Positions 9,166 through 18,289 of a DNA stretch of 32,788 nt are shown here, in pieces. The translations under genes were made by a program, and so were the position numbers. The notes beneath the pieces were generated by a model. That model ran no database searches and was not told the DNA's origin. It was given only the letters and a program-made list of their open reading frames with translations. The stretch spans positions 1 to 32,788 of the forward strand of contig QHXY01000025.1 in NCBI GenBank assembly GCA_003223145.1, written 5' to 3'. The first letter of the stretch is position 1. Each line of letters opens with the position of its first letter. The DNA is from Acidobacteriota bacterium. Its GTDB lineage: Bacteria > Acidobacteriota > Polarisedimenticolia > Gp22-AA2.

Positions 9166-10193
9166 AGGAACTCCCTCCTGGCCCGGTCGCGCAGCGCCGC
9201 CAGGATCGCCAGCTTGGCGCGCGCCGTGTCGCGCGGCAGGAACTCCAGGCCGTGGTTCGTCACCAGGTGGACCTCGCGGCCCGGCCCGCCCGCCGGGGGG
9301 CGCAGGACCGAGAGGATCGGGCGCACGCGCCGCTCGTAGATCTCGTCGGCGTTTTCCAGCCGGGTGTTGCGGCCATCGACGACCCCCAGCGCGAAGCCGG
9401 CGTCGGCGGCGAACGAATCGACCAGGCGGCTGCCGAATCCCGCGGCGTCCGCGTCCTCCCGCCCGAGCGCCGCCGTGACGTCGATTCCGAACAGGGCCGC
9501 CGGCATGCCGGCCAGGGCGGGCAGCAGCGGCGTCGGGTCGCCGAACGAAGTCGCCAGCAGAATTCGGGACGACGTCGACCCCGACACCATCCGCCGCAGA
9601 GCCTGACGCAGCATGTCGGCGTCGCCGGGAAAGCGGGCCAGTGCCGGCTCATCGATCTGGATCAGCGCGGCGCCCGCCGCCTCCAGATCGAGAATCTCCC
9701 GGTTGAGCGCGCAGGATATCTGGAGCGTCAGATCGCGCAGGCCGCGGCGCCGGGCGTCGCGCGACAGTCGGGCGATGGTCAGGGGACCGGTGATGATCGC
9801 CTTCACCGGCCGCGGAGCCGCCGCGACGGCGGCCAAGCGGTAGGCGTCGATCAGCAACGGACGTTCGCGCCCGATCGGCCCCGTCGCCGCCGGTTGCCGG
9901 TAGTAGGTGTTGGTGTCGAAGTAACGCAGCAGCCCCTCGAGCCGGAACCCGGCCAGGCCGCGCGCCACGTGCGACACGGGGTCATGCCAGCGTATCTGGC
10001 CATCCGTCAGCAGATCCATGTCCGCCGCGGCCTGCTCGGCGATCGCCAGCCCGATCATCTCCTCTTCGGCCGCGCTCACGCCCGAGGCGGGGACTTCGCC
10101 GCGGTCGGCGCGCTGGATGGCGCGGCGCAGGACCTGCTCGGCCGGCCGGTCACCGATACGCGGATAGCTGTTCAGCAGCGAGGCCAGGATCAC
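9162..10193 (-). CDS. MetE-like barrel protein lacking the HxC / C zinc ligands
   Basis: NSYPRIGDRPAEQVLRRAIQRADRGEV, KAIITGPLTIARL, LIQIDEPALARF, VTNHGLEFLPRDTARAKLAIL; 4-bp overlap (ATGA) with the downstream MetE-like gene; GTG start. Confidence 0.82.
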   Translation of the reverse strand: MILASLLNSYPRIGDRPAEQVLRRAIQRADRGEVPASGVSAAEEEMIGLAIAEQAAADMDLLTDGQIRWHDPVSHVARGLAGFRLEGLLRYFDTNTYYRQPAATGPIGRERPLLIDAYRLAAVAAAPRPVKAIITGPLTIARLSRDARRRGLRDLTLQISCALNREILDLEAAGAALIQIDEPALARFPGDADMLRQALRRMVSGSTSSRILLATSFGDPTPLLPALAGMPAALFGIDVTAALGREDADAAGFGSRLVDSFAADAGFALGVVDGRNTRLENADEIYERRVRPILSVLRPPAGGPGREVHLVTNHGLEFLPRDTARAKLAILAALRDRARREFL

Positions 10194-10327
10194 GCCGTCT
10201 CCCCGGGAACGACGAAGAGGATATAGTCCCGGGACGGGGCGCGCAAGGGAGTTTCACGCGTAGTTGTGTTACGCTTCGACCAACGCACGCGCGTGACGGG
10301 GTGGCACGCGCCGGGGCGAGGGAGCCC

Positions 10328-11077
10328 TTGGCCAAGCAGGTCCTGTGGAACGAATCGATCCGGGCCCGTGTCGACAGCGGCCGCCCCCATTTTCTGGCCC
10401 GGGCCAGCGTGAAGGCGCTCTGCGCCGGCAAGCCTTCCGTCCTCCTCGACGTCGCCGCGTCCGATCGCCCTGACCTGATCGTCCTGTCCCATGACGATCC
10501 GGAGATGCCGGCTCGTGATCTCTGCCGCTGGATCCGTGGGGACGACAGGACGCGCGCCATCCCGATCCTGGCCCTGGCGGCGGACGACAAGGAAGAGCGC
10601 CTGTTGAAGGAGGCGGGCTGCACGGACGTGCTGCGCGCGTCGGTTCCGACGGAGGACCTGCAGGAGAAAATCGCCGCCATGCTCGGCATGCGCCTGAGGA
10701 AGTACCCGCGCTTCCCGGTCGTCCTGCCAGTCGCCCGGGGCCGTTTCATCCGCGAGTTTCTCGGATACTCGAACGCGGTCAGCGAAGGGGGCATGGGGTT
10801 CGACACGCTGACACGGATCCGGGGCGGCGCCAGCCTGCCGCTGCTGATATACAGGAACACCGAAGAGAGGCCGATCACCGTGACAGGCCGGGTCGCTTCG
10901 GTGCGCGCCAACATCGACACCGGCATCGGCTACGCGGTGGGCGTCGAGTTCATGGAAATGGCGCAGGCGGATCGCGGGCGCCTCATGGAGCTGTTCCCCG
11001 GGGATCCGACCGTCACCTGGGGCCCCGAGTCACCCGATGACCGTCGTCCGGGCGGCCCCTCCACGCCGGACGCCTGA
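10328..11077 (+). CDS. Degenerate receiver-like domain plus PilZ-domain protein (exact start uncertain)
   Basis: DRPDLIVLSHDDPEMPARDLCRWIRGDDRTRAIPILALAADD (REC-like) then RKYPRFPVVLPVARG (RxxxR) and SNAVSEGGMGFDT (PilZ). Start estimated near LAKQVLWNES. Confidence 0.72.
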   Translation: MAKQVLWNESIRARVDSGRPHFLARASVKALCAGKPSVLLDVAASDRPDLIVLSHDDPEMPARDLCRWIRGDDRTRAIPILALAADDKEERLLKEAGCTDVLRASVPTEDLQEKIAAMLGMRLRKYPRFPVVLPVARGRFIREFLGYSNAVSEGGMGFDTLTRIRGGASLPLLIYRNTEERPITVTGRVASVRANIDTGIGYAVGVEFMEMAQADRGRLMELFPGDPTVTWGPESPDDRRPGGPSTPDA

Positions 11078-11089
11078 AGGCGCCCCGAC

Positions 11090-11944
11090 CTACCGCCGCC
11101 CGAAGACTCTCTCCGCCGTCCCCTCGAGGAGCGTCCGCTTGATCTCCGGCGCGAGGGGAAGGGCGCGGAACTCCTCCAGATTCCGACGAGGGCTCTCCAC
11201 CCCGGGTCCGGGCCAGTCGGTGCCGAACAGCGCCTTGTCCGCGACCTCGGAGAGTCGGGGGAAGTACCGCGGCAGCAGGCGCGGCGGGATGCCCGAGACG
11301 TCCATATAGACGTTCGGGTGGCGGCGCAGCAGGAAGAAGCAGCTCTCCATCCAGAGCGGGCGACCGCCGTGCGCCAAGATGATCGTCAGGTCGGGAAAGT
11401 CGACGGCCACATCGTCGACGCCGATCGGGTCGCCGTAGACATTGCGCGCCCCGGGAAAGATCGACGTGCCGGTGTGGATCATGACCGGGACCTTGAGCTC
11501 CTGGGCGCGCGCGTACAGGGCGACGAGACCGGGCAGGCGGCCACCGTCGCGGTAGGCGTTGACCTGGAAGTGCTGGTGGGGCGGGTGGAGCTTCAGGGCG
11601 CGGATGCCGTGCTTCTCGACGATGTGCTGGAGCGATCCCGCCGGGTCGGGATCCAGACGCGGGTGCACGCCGCCCATCGGCACCAGGCGATCTTCGTGAC
11701 CACGGCAGAAGGCGCCGACGAAATCGTTGACCTCGTCGGTGAAGCCGATGACGTCGGGGCTGACGTAGTTGACCAGGACGGCGCGGTCGATCCCCTGCTG
11801 GTCGAGGAAGCGCAGGAACTCCGCCGGGTCATCGAGCACGCGACGGATCAGGTCGAGGTCACGGCGCCCGGCGGCCATCCGCTCCAGCGCCCGCGGCGAG
11901 AGCTGCCTCCACGGCTGGACGTGTATGTGCGCGTCGGTCACCAT
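11090..11944 (-). CDS. Amidohydrolase (Amidohydro_2-like TIM-barrel metal-dependent hydrolase)
   Basis: MVTDAHIHVQPW, IHTGTSIFPG, IILAHGGRPLWMES, ALFGTDWPGPGVESP. Confidence 0.88.
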   Translation of the reverse strand: MVTDAHIHVQPWRQLSPRALERMAAGRRDLDLIRRVLDDPAEFLRFLDQQGIDRAVLVNYVSPDVIGFTDEVNDFVGAFCRGHEDRLVPMGGVHPRLDPDPAGSLQHIVEKHGIRALKLHPPHQHFQVNAYRDGGRLPGLVALYARAQELKVPVMIHTGTSIFPGARNVYGDPIGVDDVAVDFPDLTIILAHGGRPLWMESCFFLLRRHPNVYMDVSGIPPRLLPRYFPRLSEVADKALFGTDWPGPGVESPRRNLEEFRALPLAPEIKRTLLEGTAERVFGRR

Positions 11945-11952
11945 GGCCGTCG

Positions 11953-12819
11953 CTACCGTCCCGTGAAGCGCGGACGCCGACCCTGGAGAAACGCGGTCAT
12001 CCCCTCGTTCTTGTCGGCTGTCTCGAACAGGATCGCCTGCGCCAGACGCTCGGCGGCGTGACCGGCGTCGGGGCCACAGGCGGAGGCCCGCAGCGCGAGC
12101 TTGGCGGCTCGCAGCGCCAGGGGCCCCTTGCGTGCGATGAGGGCGGCGGTCGAGCGCGCCTCTTCCAGCACGCGGTCGTCCGGCACCACGCGGTTCACGA
12201 GGCCGATGCGCAGCGCCTCGTGCGCGTCGATGATCCGGCCGGTCAGGATCAGCTCGCGAGCGCGCCCGGCGCCGACGATCTGCGGCAACCGGTACGTCGC
12301 GCCGGCCGCGGGTATGATCCCCAGCCCGACCTCCGGCTGCCCGAAGCGCGCCGACTCGCCGGCGACCCTCAAATCGCAAGCGAGCGCCAGCTCGCAGCCA
12401 CCACCCAGCGCGTAGCCGCTCACGGCGGCGATCGTCGGCACGGCGAAATGCTCGATCTCCAGGAACAGGCTCGAGTTGATGCCGCGCAGAGCGTCGGCGG
12501 CGCGCCGGTCGCGCAGCTCGCCGATGTCGGCCCCCGAGGCGAAAGCGGCCGTCCCGGCGCCGGTCAGGATCAGGACCCGCGCCCCGCTGTCCCGCGCCAG
12601 CCTCACGAGCGCGGCGCGCATCTCCTCCACTACCTCGAGGTTGATGGCGTTGCGCGCCCCGGGGCGGTTCAACGTGAGGACGGCGATGCCGGCGGCCAAC
12701 TCCAGCCGGATGCTGCGAAAGCGCGGCGCCGCGGCGCCGCGCGGCCCGCGCGCAGGGCGGGGACGCCGCCTCCTCGGGCGCGCCGCGGCGGTCGCCCTCG
12801 CAGGGCGTCTCCGGCTCAC
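11953..12819 (-). CDS. Enoyl-CoA hydratase/isomerase family protein (start inferred at GTG 12819)
   Basis: GIAVLTLNRPGARNAINLEVVEEM, ASGADIGEL, ALGGGCELALACDLRVAGESARFGQPEVGLGIIP; GTGA overlap with the upstream oxidoreductase stop. Confidence 0.85.
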   Translation of the reverse strand: MSRRRPARATAAARPRRRRPRPARGPRGAAAPRFRSIRLELAAGIAVLTLNRPGARNAINLEVVEEMRAALVRLARDSGARVLILTGAGTAAFASGADIGELRDRRAADALRGINSSLFLEIEHFAVPTIAAVSGYALGGGCELALACDLRVAGESARFGQPEVGLGIIPAAGATYRLPQIVGAGRARELILTGRIIDAHEALRIGLVNRVVPDDRVLEEARSTAALIARKGPLALRAAKLALRASACGPDAGHAAERLAQAILFETADKNEGMTAFLQGRRPRFTGR

Positions 12820-13844
12820 GGCTTCAGGACGATCTTGCCGAACAGGGAGCGCTCGGCGATGGCGCGATGCCCATCGGCGACGCGCTCGAGGGGCAGGACG
12901 CGGTCGATGACCGGTTTGAGACGGCGCTCGCCCACCAACCGAGCGATCTTCAAGAGCTCGGCGCGGCTCCCCATGGTCGAGCCGAGGAGCGACAACCCCT
13001 TGGAGAACACGAAGCGGAGGTCGGTCTCCGCCCGGTACCCCGAGGTGGCGCCGCAGGTTACCAGCCGGCCCCCCCGGGCGAGGGCCTTCAGGCTCCTTTC
13101 CCAGGTCTGCTGGCCGATGCTCTCGATCACCACGTCCACGCCGCGCTTGCCGGTGAGCCGGCGGACCTCCTCGAGGAAGTCCGCCGTGCGGTAATTGATG
13201 GCCGCCTCCGCCCCCAGCTCGCGCACGCGCGCCATCTTGTCGTCCGAGCCGACCGTGGTGAAGACCCGCGCGCCGTGCAGACGGGCGATCTGGATGGCCG
13301 CCGTGCCCACGCCGCTGCCGCCCGCCTGGACGAGAACGTCCTCTCCCAGCCGGACACGCGCCCGGCCGACCAGCATGTGCCAGGCGGTCAGAAACACCAG
13401 GGGGAAGGCGGCCCCCTCCTCGAACGACAGGCCGTCGGGCAGAGACATGACGTTGGCGGCCGGCAGCGCCGCGTATTCCGCCTGCGTGCCGTTCCTGTGC
13501 TCGCCGAGGATGCCGTAGTCCCTGCACAGCGGGTCGTTGCCCGAGCAGCACTCCGCGCACCGCCCGCAGGAGAATCCGGGCGCCACGAACACCCGGTCGC
13601 CCGCCTCGAGGCCGGTGACGCCGGGGCCGATTTCCTCGATGAGGCCGGCGGCGTCCGAGCCCAGGACCATTGGCAAAGGCGGCGTCACCCCCGGCAGGCC
13701 ACGACGGACCCAGGTGTCCAGATGGTTCATGCCCGCCGCCTTCACCCGGATCACGACCTGACCTGCCTCCGCCTTCGGCTTCGGCAGATCGGCGATCTCC
13801 AGGACCTCGGGGCCGCCGTGCTTCCTGATGAGGACCGCTTTCAT
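12816..13844 (-). CDS. Zinc-binding dehydrogenase / quinone oxidoreductase-like MDR protein
   Basis: MKAVLIRKHGGPEVLEIADLPKP, structural zinc lobe CGRCAECCSGNDPLC, VQAGGSGVGTAAIQIARLHGARVFTTVGSDDK. Confidence 0.92.
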   Translation of the reverse strand: MKAVLIRKHGGPEVLEIADLPKPKAEAGQVVIRVKAAGMNHLDTWVRRGLPGVTPPLPMVLGSDAAGLIEEIGPGVTGLEAGDRVFVAPGFSCGRCAECCSGNDPLCRDYGILGEHRNGTQAEYAALPAANVMSLPDGLSFEEGAAFPLVFLTAWHMLVGRARVRLGEDVLVQAGGSGVGTAAIQIARLHGARVFTTVGSDDKMARVRELGAEAAINYRTADFLEEVRRLTGKRGVDVVIESIGQQTWERSLKALARGGRLVTCGATSGYRAETDLRFVFSKGLSLLGSTMGSRAELLKIARLVGERRLKPVIDRVLPLERVADGHRAIAERSLFGKIVLKP

Positions 13845-13858
13845 GGCGTGGGCACCGG

Positions 13859-14647
13859 TCAGACTCCCTTGAACCTGGGGGGACGCTTCTCAAGATAGGC
13901 GTCGAGCCCCTCGCGCGCGTCCTGGGACTCGAACAGCTGCTGCTGCAGCTCACGCTCCAGGGCCAGGGCCTCGGCGAACGGGATCTCGCCGCCCGTGACG
14001 ACGCTGCGCTTCATCCGTCCGACCGCCGCACTCGCTTTGTTCGGAGGGCAGAACTCCCGCGCATAGGTCATCACCTGGTTCCACCAGTTGTCCGACTCGA
14101 GGACGCGGGTGACCAGACCGAGGGCGGCCGCCTCATCGAAGGAGAAGGTGCGGCCGGTCGCCATCAGCTCGATCGCCTTCGCCCGGCCGACGAGGCGGGA
14201 CAGGCGCTGGGTACCTCCCGTGCCGGGCAGCACCCCGAGGCTGACCTCGGGAAGCCCGATCTTGCCACCGTCCTTGCGCGCGATCCGCAGGTCAGCCGCC
14301 AGGGCGATCTCCAGCCCGCCGCCGACGGCATGACCGTTCAGCGCCGCGATCACCAGCTTGGGTGTCTGCTCCAGGCGGTTCAAGGTCTCGTTGGCGTGCA
14401 GGCAGAAGTAGTACTTGAACCGCGACGCCGCGCTCGCGAGCATCTTGATGTCGGCCCCGGCGGAGAAGAACCTGTCGCCCGCGCCGCGCAGGACCAGGAC
14501 GTGCACGGAGTCGTCCATCCGTGCCCTCAGGACGGCGCCGTCGAGCTGCTGCATCATCTCGTAGGAATAGGTGTTCGCCGGGGGAGCGTTCAATTCCAGG
14601 ACGGCGATCCCGCTCTCGATCCGGCAGGAGACGAGTGGGTCGGGCAT
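13859..14647 (-). CDS. Enoyl-CoA hydratase/isomerase family protein
   Basis: GIAVLELNAPPANTYSYEMMQQL, SAGADIKML, NGHAVGGGLEIALAADLRIA, GLPEVSLGVLPGTGGTQRLSRLVG. Confidence 0.92.
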   Translation of the reverse strand: MPDPLVSCRIESGIAVLELNAPPANTYSYEMMQQLDGAVLRARMDDSVHVLVLRGAGDRFFSAGADIKMLASAASRFKYYFCLHANETLNRLEQTPKLVIAALNGHAVGGGLEIALAADLRIARKDGGKIGLPEVSLGVLPGTGGTQRLSRLVGRAKAIELMATGRTFSFDEAAALGLVTRVLESDNWWNQVMTYAREFCPPNKASAAVGRMKRSVVTGGEIPFAEALALERELQQQLFESQDAREGLDAYLEKRPPRFKGV

Positions 14648-14650
14648 GGA

Positions 14651-16102
14651 TCAGGAGAGGTCGACCCAGACCGATTTAGTCTGGGTGTATTCCAGGAGCC
14701 CGTGCCGGCCCAGCTCGCGGCCGAAGCCGCTCATCTTGTAGCCCCCGAACGGCATGGCGCTGTCATACAGGCCGTAGGTGTTGATCCAGACGGTGCCGGA
14801 CTTCAGGAGCCGGGCGGCGCGGTGAGCCTTCTTGATGTCCTTTGTCCAGACGGCGGCGGCCAGGCCGTACGGCGTGTCGTTGGCGGCCCGCACGACCTCA
14901 TCGAGGTCGCGGAAGCGCAGCACCGACAGCACCGGCCCGAAGATCTCCTCGCGCGCGATCGTCATGCCGTTCTGCACGTCGTCGAAGATCGTCGGCCGGA
15001 CAAAGTACCCCTTGCCGGGCGCGCGCGAGCCGCCCGCCACCAGACGCGCTCCCTCGCCCTTCCCCTTGTCCACGTAGGACAGGACGCGGTTCATCTGGCC
15101 CTCGCTGACTTGGGGCCCCAGGCGTGTCTTGGGGTCGAGCGGGTCGCCCTGCTGCAGCTTGGCTGTGAAGGCCGACAGCCGGTCGAGCAGCGCGTCGTGC
15201 AGGGATTCCTCGACGAACAGCCGCGAGCCGGCGGTGCAGACCTCCCCCTTGTTGTAGAAGATCCCGTTCGATGCGCCGCGCACGGCCAGATCGAGATCGG
15301 CGTCGGCAAAAACGATGTTGGGGGACTTGCCCCCCAGCTCCAGGGTCAGTCGCTTCAGCGACCCGGCGGCGCGTCGCATGATCTCCTGCCCGACGGCGGT
15401 CGATCCGGTGAAGGCGATCTTGTCGACTCCCGGATGGTCGACCAGGGCCGCGCCGGCGGTCGGGCCGAAACCGGTGACGACGTTCAGGACGCCGGGCGGC
15501 AGCCCCGCCTCCTCGGCGATTCCGGCCAGGCGAAGCGCCGTCAAGGGCGTCTGCTCGGCCGGCTTCAGGACGATGGTGTTGCCGGCGGCCAGGGCGGGCG
15601 CCACCTTCCAGGCAGCGAGCAGGATCGGGAAGTTCCACGGGATGATCTGGCCGACGACGCCCAGAGGCTCGCGCAGGGTGTAGCTGAAACAGGGCGCGCG
15701 GACCGGAATCGTCTCGCCCTCGATCTTCGTGGCCCAGCCTGCGAAATAACGGAAGCAGTCGGCCGCCATCGGCACGTCTACTCGGGAGGACTCGGTGATC
15801 GTCTTGCCGGAGTCGAGAGTCTCGACCTCGGCGATCTCGGCGAGGCGCGATTCGATCAGGTCGGCCATCTTCCAGAGCAAGCGGCCGCGATCCGCGGCGG
15901 ACACCCCGGCCCAGGGCCCTTCGAAGGCCTGGCGCGCCGCCTTGACCGCCCGATCGATGTCTTCGGCCCGGCCTTCGGCGACCTGGGTGATAGGCTCCTC
16001 GGTGGCCGGGTTGACGGTCGTGAAGGTGTTCGCGGCGACCGCGTCGACCCACTGACCGCCGATGAACAGACGGCCGGGAGCGATTTTCTGTGTTACCGGC
16101 AT
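14651..16102 (-). CDS. NAD-dependent aldehyde dehydrogenase family protein
   Basis: [84 protein letters not shown]. Confidence 0.95.
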   Translation of the reverse strand: MPVTQKIAPGRLFIGGQWVDAVAANTFTTVNPATEEPITQVAEGRAEDIDRAVKAARQAFEGPWAGVSAADRGRLLWKMADLIESRLAEIAEVETLDSGKTITESSRVDVPMAADCFRYFAGWATKIEGETIPVRAPCFSYTLREPLGVVGQIIPWNFPILLAAWKVAPALAAGNTIVLKPAEQTPLTALRLAGIAEEAGLPPGVLNVVTGFGPTAGAALVDHPGVDKIAFTGSTAVGQEIMRRAAGSLKRLTLELGGKSPNIVFADADLDLAVRGASNGIFYNKGEVCTAGSRLFVEESLHDALLDRLSAFTAKLQQGDPLDPKTRLGPQVSEGQMNRVLSYVDKGKGEGARLVAGGSRAPGKGYFVRPTIFDDVQNGMTIAREEIFGPVLSVLRFRDLDEVVRAANDTPYGLAAAVWTKDIKKAHRAARLLKSGTVWINTYGLYDSAMPFGGYKMSGFGRELGRHGLLEYTQTKSVWVDLS

Positions 16103-16110
16103 GGCCGCCG

Positions 16111-16139
16111 ATGTTATTCGGAACCCTGCTGGGAGTCAA
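16111..16139 (-). promoter_or_regulatory. Sigma70-like promoter TTGACT-N17-TAACAT for the ALDH-led catabolic cluster
   Basis: Minus strand: TTGACT at 16139..16134, 17-bp spacer, TAACAT at 16116..16111; ALDH ATG begins 8 nt after the -10. Confidence 0.68.
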
Positions 16140-16680
16140 CGATGGGTCGGAGGGTCTGGGCGCGGATGCCGGGCGGCTCGATGGCGATGGTCCGAGCGGC
16201 GCACTCCGGGGGCATGGCTGAGGCGGCCGCGAAATGGGGCTCCGACCTCGAGCCGGTGTCGGGCGCCTCGGGAGAGGGAGGCGGAAGCGGCAGGGTTCTG
16301 TCGACCAGCGCGCCTTTGGGCCGGGGCCCGTCCGGAGCGGCCGGCCGGGCCGCGGGAGAAGCGTGGGGACGTGGCGGCGCGGTATCGGCCGCGGCGGTAC
16401 CCTCGGAACCGGAGACGATGGGCTGAATGTCGTCACTCGACCGGTTCCGCTGTCGCTGAACCTGACGCTGTTTGGCCTGGAGTTTTCTCTGCTCCGGTGT
16501 GAAGATGTCACCGGGTCGGGTGTAACCGCTGGGGAACCAGAATCCGGCGGTGTCACGCTGCCCCTCGGGCAGCGTCGAGATCGGATCGTCGGCAGAGCCG
16601 TGCGGCAGGATGACTTCGAGCAGACCGATTCCGCGATCGATCAGAGTCGGAAGCCTCCGTCGCTTCCTGGCGGGAGCCAT
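16114..16680 (-). CDS. Hypothetical protein with Pro/Ala-rich low-complexity C-terminal half
   Basis: [79 protein letters not shown]...; AGGAGG upstream and a good sigma70-like promoter. Confidence 0.6.
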   Translation of the reverse strand: MAPARKRRRLPTLIDRGIGLLEVILPHGSADDPISTLPEGQRDTAGFWFPSGYTRPGDIFTPEQRKLQAKQRQVQRQRNRSSDDIQPIVSGSEGTAAADTAPPRPHASPAARPAAPDGPRPKGALVDRTLPLPPPSPEAPDTGSRSEPHFAAASAMPPECAARTIAIEPPGIRAQTLRPIVDSQQGSE

Positions 16681-16746
16681 GCCCTCCTCGAGTGAAACGA
16701 ATGGCCACTCAGACCCGCGAACCGGCAGGCGCCTCTAGGCGGTGGC

Positions 16747-16775
16747 ATCGTACCAAGCCACAAACCGAAACGCAA
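16747..16775 (-). promoter_or_regulatory. Sigma70-like promoter TTGCGT-N17-TACGAT upstream of the 16114..16680 gene
   Basis: Minus strand -35 at 16775..16770, -10 at 16752..16747. Confidence 0.5.
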
Positions 16776-17104
16776 GTCCCCGCCCGTACCGGAATGCGAA
16801 ACGAGCACGGTGACACCCCGATGAAGACGATCATTCCGAGCACCGGCGCTTTCCGGCCCGACGCCATGGTGCTGGTCAGCGGGCCATGCCCATAGGGGTG
16901 TACACCCAGAGTCATGTAGCGGGGGTCGCGCCGAATCGCTGGCTGGTTACAGAGCCCTGCGTCGACGGTGCCAGCAACGACCCCATCTACGTCAGAAAAG
17001 CGTCGGCCAGGTTGCCGGGCAGGCTCCTCGACTCTAGATTGCCTGTTTGTAAGGCCCGTCTCCGCTCCAGCGTTTGGTCATGCCGGGGCCGGCGGAGGGT
17101 CACG

Positions 17105-17737
17105 ATGGGGAATCTGGCCGTCGTCGAGCAAGCAGCGCGGGCGTACCCTGCGCTTCTGCCACTCGTTGTGGTCTCCATCGCTCTGACTTTGTGGGCCGGC
17201 GAGCGCAGGCATTGGCTCCGGGCCACGGCGACCGGCATCCTGGGCTTGATGGTCTGCTTCTTCTACGTGGCAAGCCCCGCCCGCGCCCTGCCATCGGCGG
17301 GCGGGACCGGGTCGCTGGCCGCGTCCACGCGTGCCGGGGCCACGGCTGCCACAGCGACCGGCGGTGCACCAGCCGACCTCTCTCCCGTCGGGACCTCCAT
17401 GAACGGTGCCATCCATGCCCTGCTCGAGCCGCGACGTTTCTCCTCGGCCGTGCGGTTGCACCCGCGCTTCCCCCAGGATTTCCCGATCCCGAAGGCCTTC
17501 CGTCTCGAGAGCAACTCGGGTGGCATTTACGGCGGAGTTCTCACCGTCCGATTCCGGTTCACCGGGGAAGCGTCCAACGCCGTCTGCGACCTTCGCATGC
17601 TGGGCCGCAGGAGCGGATGGGACGTCGAGATCCTGGCCCCGCATCGCATGATCTTTCGGAAGGACGGGAGGGAGGTCGAAGCCTGGTTCAGTTTCCCGGC
17701 CCATTCGGTCGTCCTCGACATTCCCGACGCCCGCTAG
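17105..17737 (+). CDS. Hypothetical membrane-anchored protein
   Basis: Two hydrophobic helices (ALLPLVVVSIALTLWAG; ATGILGLMVCFFYVASPARAL) and a C-terminal soluble domain; GGAGGG before ATG. Confidence 0.6.
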   Translation: MGNLAVVEQAARAYPALLPLVVVSIALTLWAGERRHWLRATATGILGLMVCFFYVASPARALPSAGGTGSLAASTRAGATAATATGGAPADLSPVGTSMNGAIHALLEPRRFSSAVRLHPRFPQDFPIPKAFRLESNSGGIYGGVLTVRFRFTGEASNAVCDLRMLGRRSGWDVEILAPHRMIFRKDGREVEAWFSFPAHSVVLDIPDAR

Positions 17738-17743
17738 ACGTCT

Positions 17744-18157
17744 TCATCTGGCAGGCTGCGGCGATTGCTCCAGGAACGCGCCGACGATCTCCTGATCCTC
17801 CGGGTCCCGGAGACGCGTGAACAACCTGGTCCCGAGCAGGCGGATCGTCATCTCCTTGTCGAACGGCAGGCGGTCGTACATCCTGCCGCCCGGGAAATGG
17901 CATGGCGAGCACCTTTCCTGGAGCAGCGGCAGGATCCGGGTGGCGAAGTCGATGGTCGCCTCCGAGGGTGAGGGCGAGGCGGCGGGTGACGTCGATGCCT
18001 GAGAGCCGGCGGGGGATGGCCTGGTTGCCACGGGGGTCGGGGAAGGAGCGGGCGTCCCTGCCGTCACGCCGGCGATCCTGCGCGAGGCGCACTGCAGCTG
18101 GATCACCAGGCTCGAAAAGGCCGCCGCCATGACCAGAACGACCGCGAGTCGTCTCAT
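17744..18157 (-). CDS. Small exported c-type cytochrome-like protein (one CxxCH)
   Basis: Signal-like MRRLAVVLVMAAAFSSLVIQL, Pro/Ser/Thr-rich linker, ILPLLQERCSPCHFPGGRMYDRLPFDKEMTIRLLGTRLFTRLRDPEDQEIV. Confidence 0.75.
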   Translation of the reverse strand: MRRLAVVLVMAAAFSSLVIQLQCASRRIAGVTAGTPAPSPTPVATRPSPAGSQASTSPAASPSPSEATIDFATRILPLLQERCSPCHFPGGRMYDRLPFDKEMTIRLLGTRLFTRLRDPEDQEIVGAFLEQSPQPAR

Positions 18158-18289
18158 CGCCTAAGCCTCCGGCAGATTCTACCCCGCGGCCCTGATCCGC
18201 TGGTAGTGCCGCCGGGCCTTGCTGCGATTGCCACAGACGCCCATGGAGGTCGCGGCCCGGCGCGGGCGGGGGTGATCCGGCGTGCTAAG

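Noticed and set aside
12820-13953. N-terminal half of ORF 11953..13953 (-) fused to enoyl-CoA hydratase
   Set aside because: It lies on the same strand as the MDR oxidoreductase but in another frame; Gly/Arg-rich out-of-frame translation. Hydratase start placed at GTG 12819.
14330-16426. 698-aa plus-strand ORF
   Set aside because: Antisense to ALDH and the hypothetical gene; no domain-like sequence.
16900-17104. Possible tRNA-like or attachment-site remnant (GGTTACAGAGCCCTGCGTCGACGG... / ...CTCTAGATTGCC...GCTCCA)
   Set aside because: No GGTTCRA T-arm and no cloverleaf pairing could be built; no integrase nearby.
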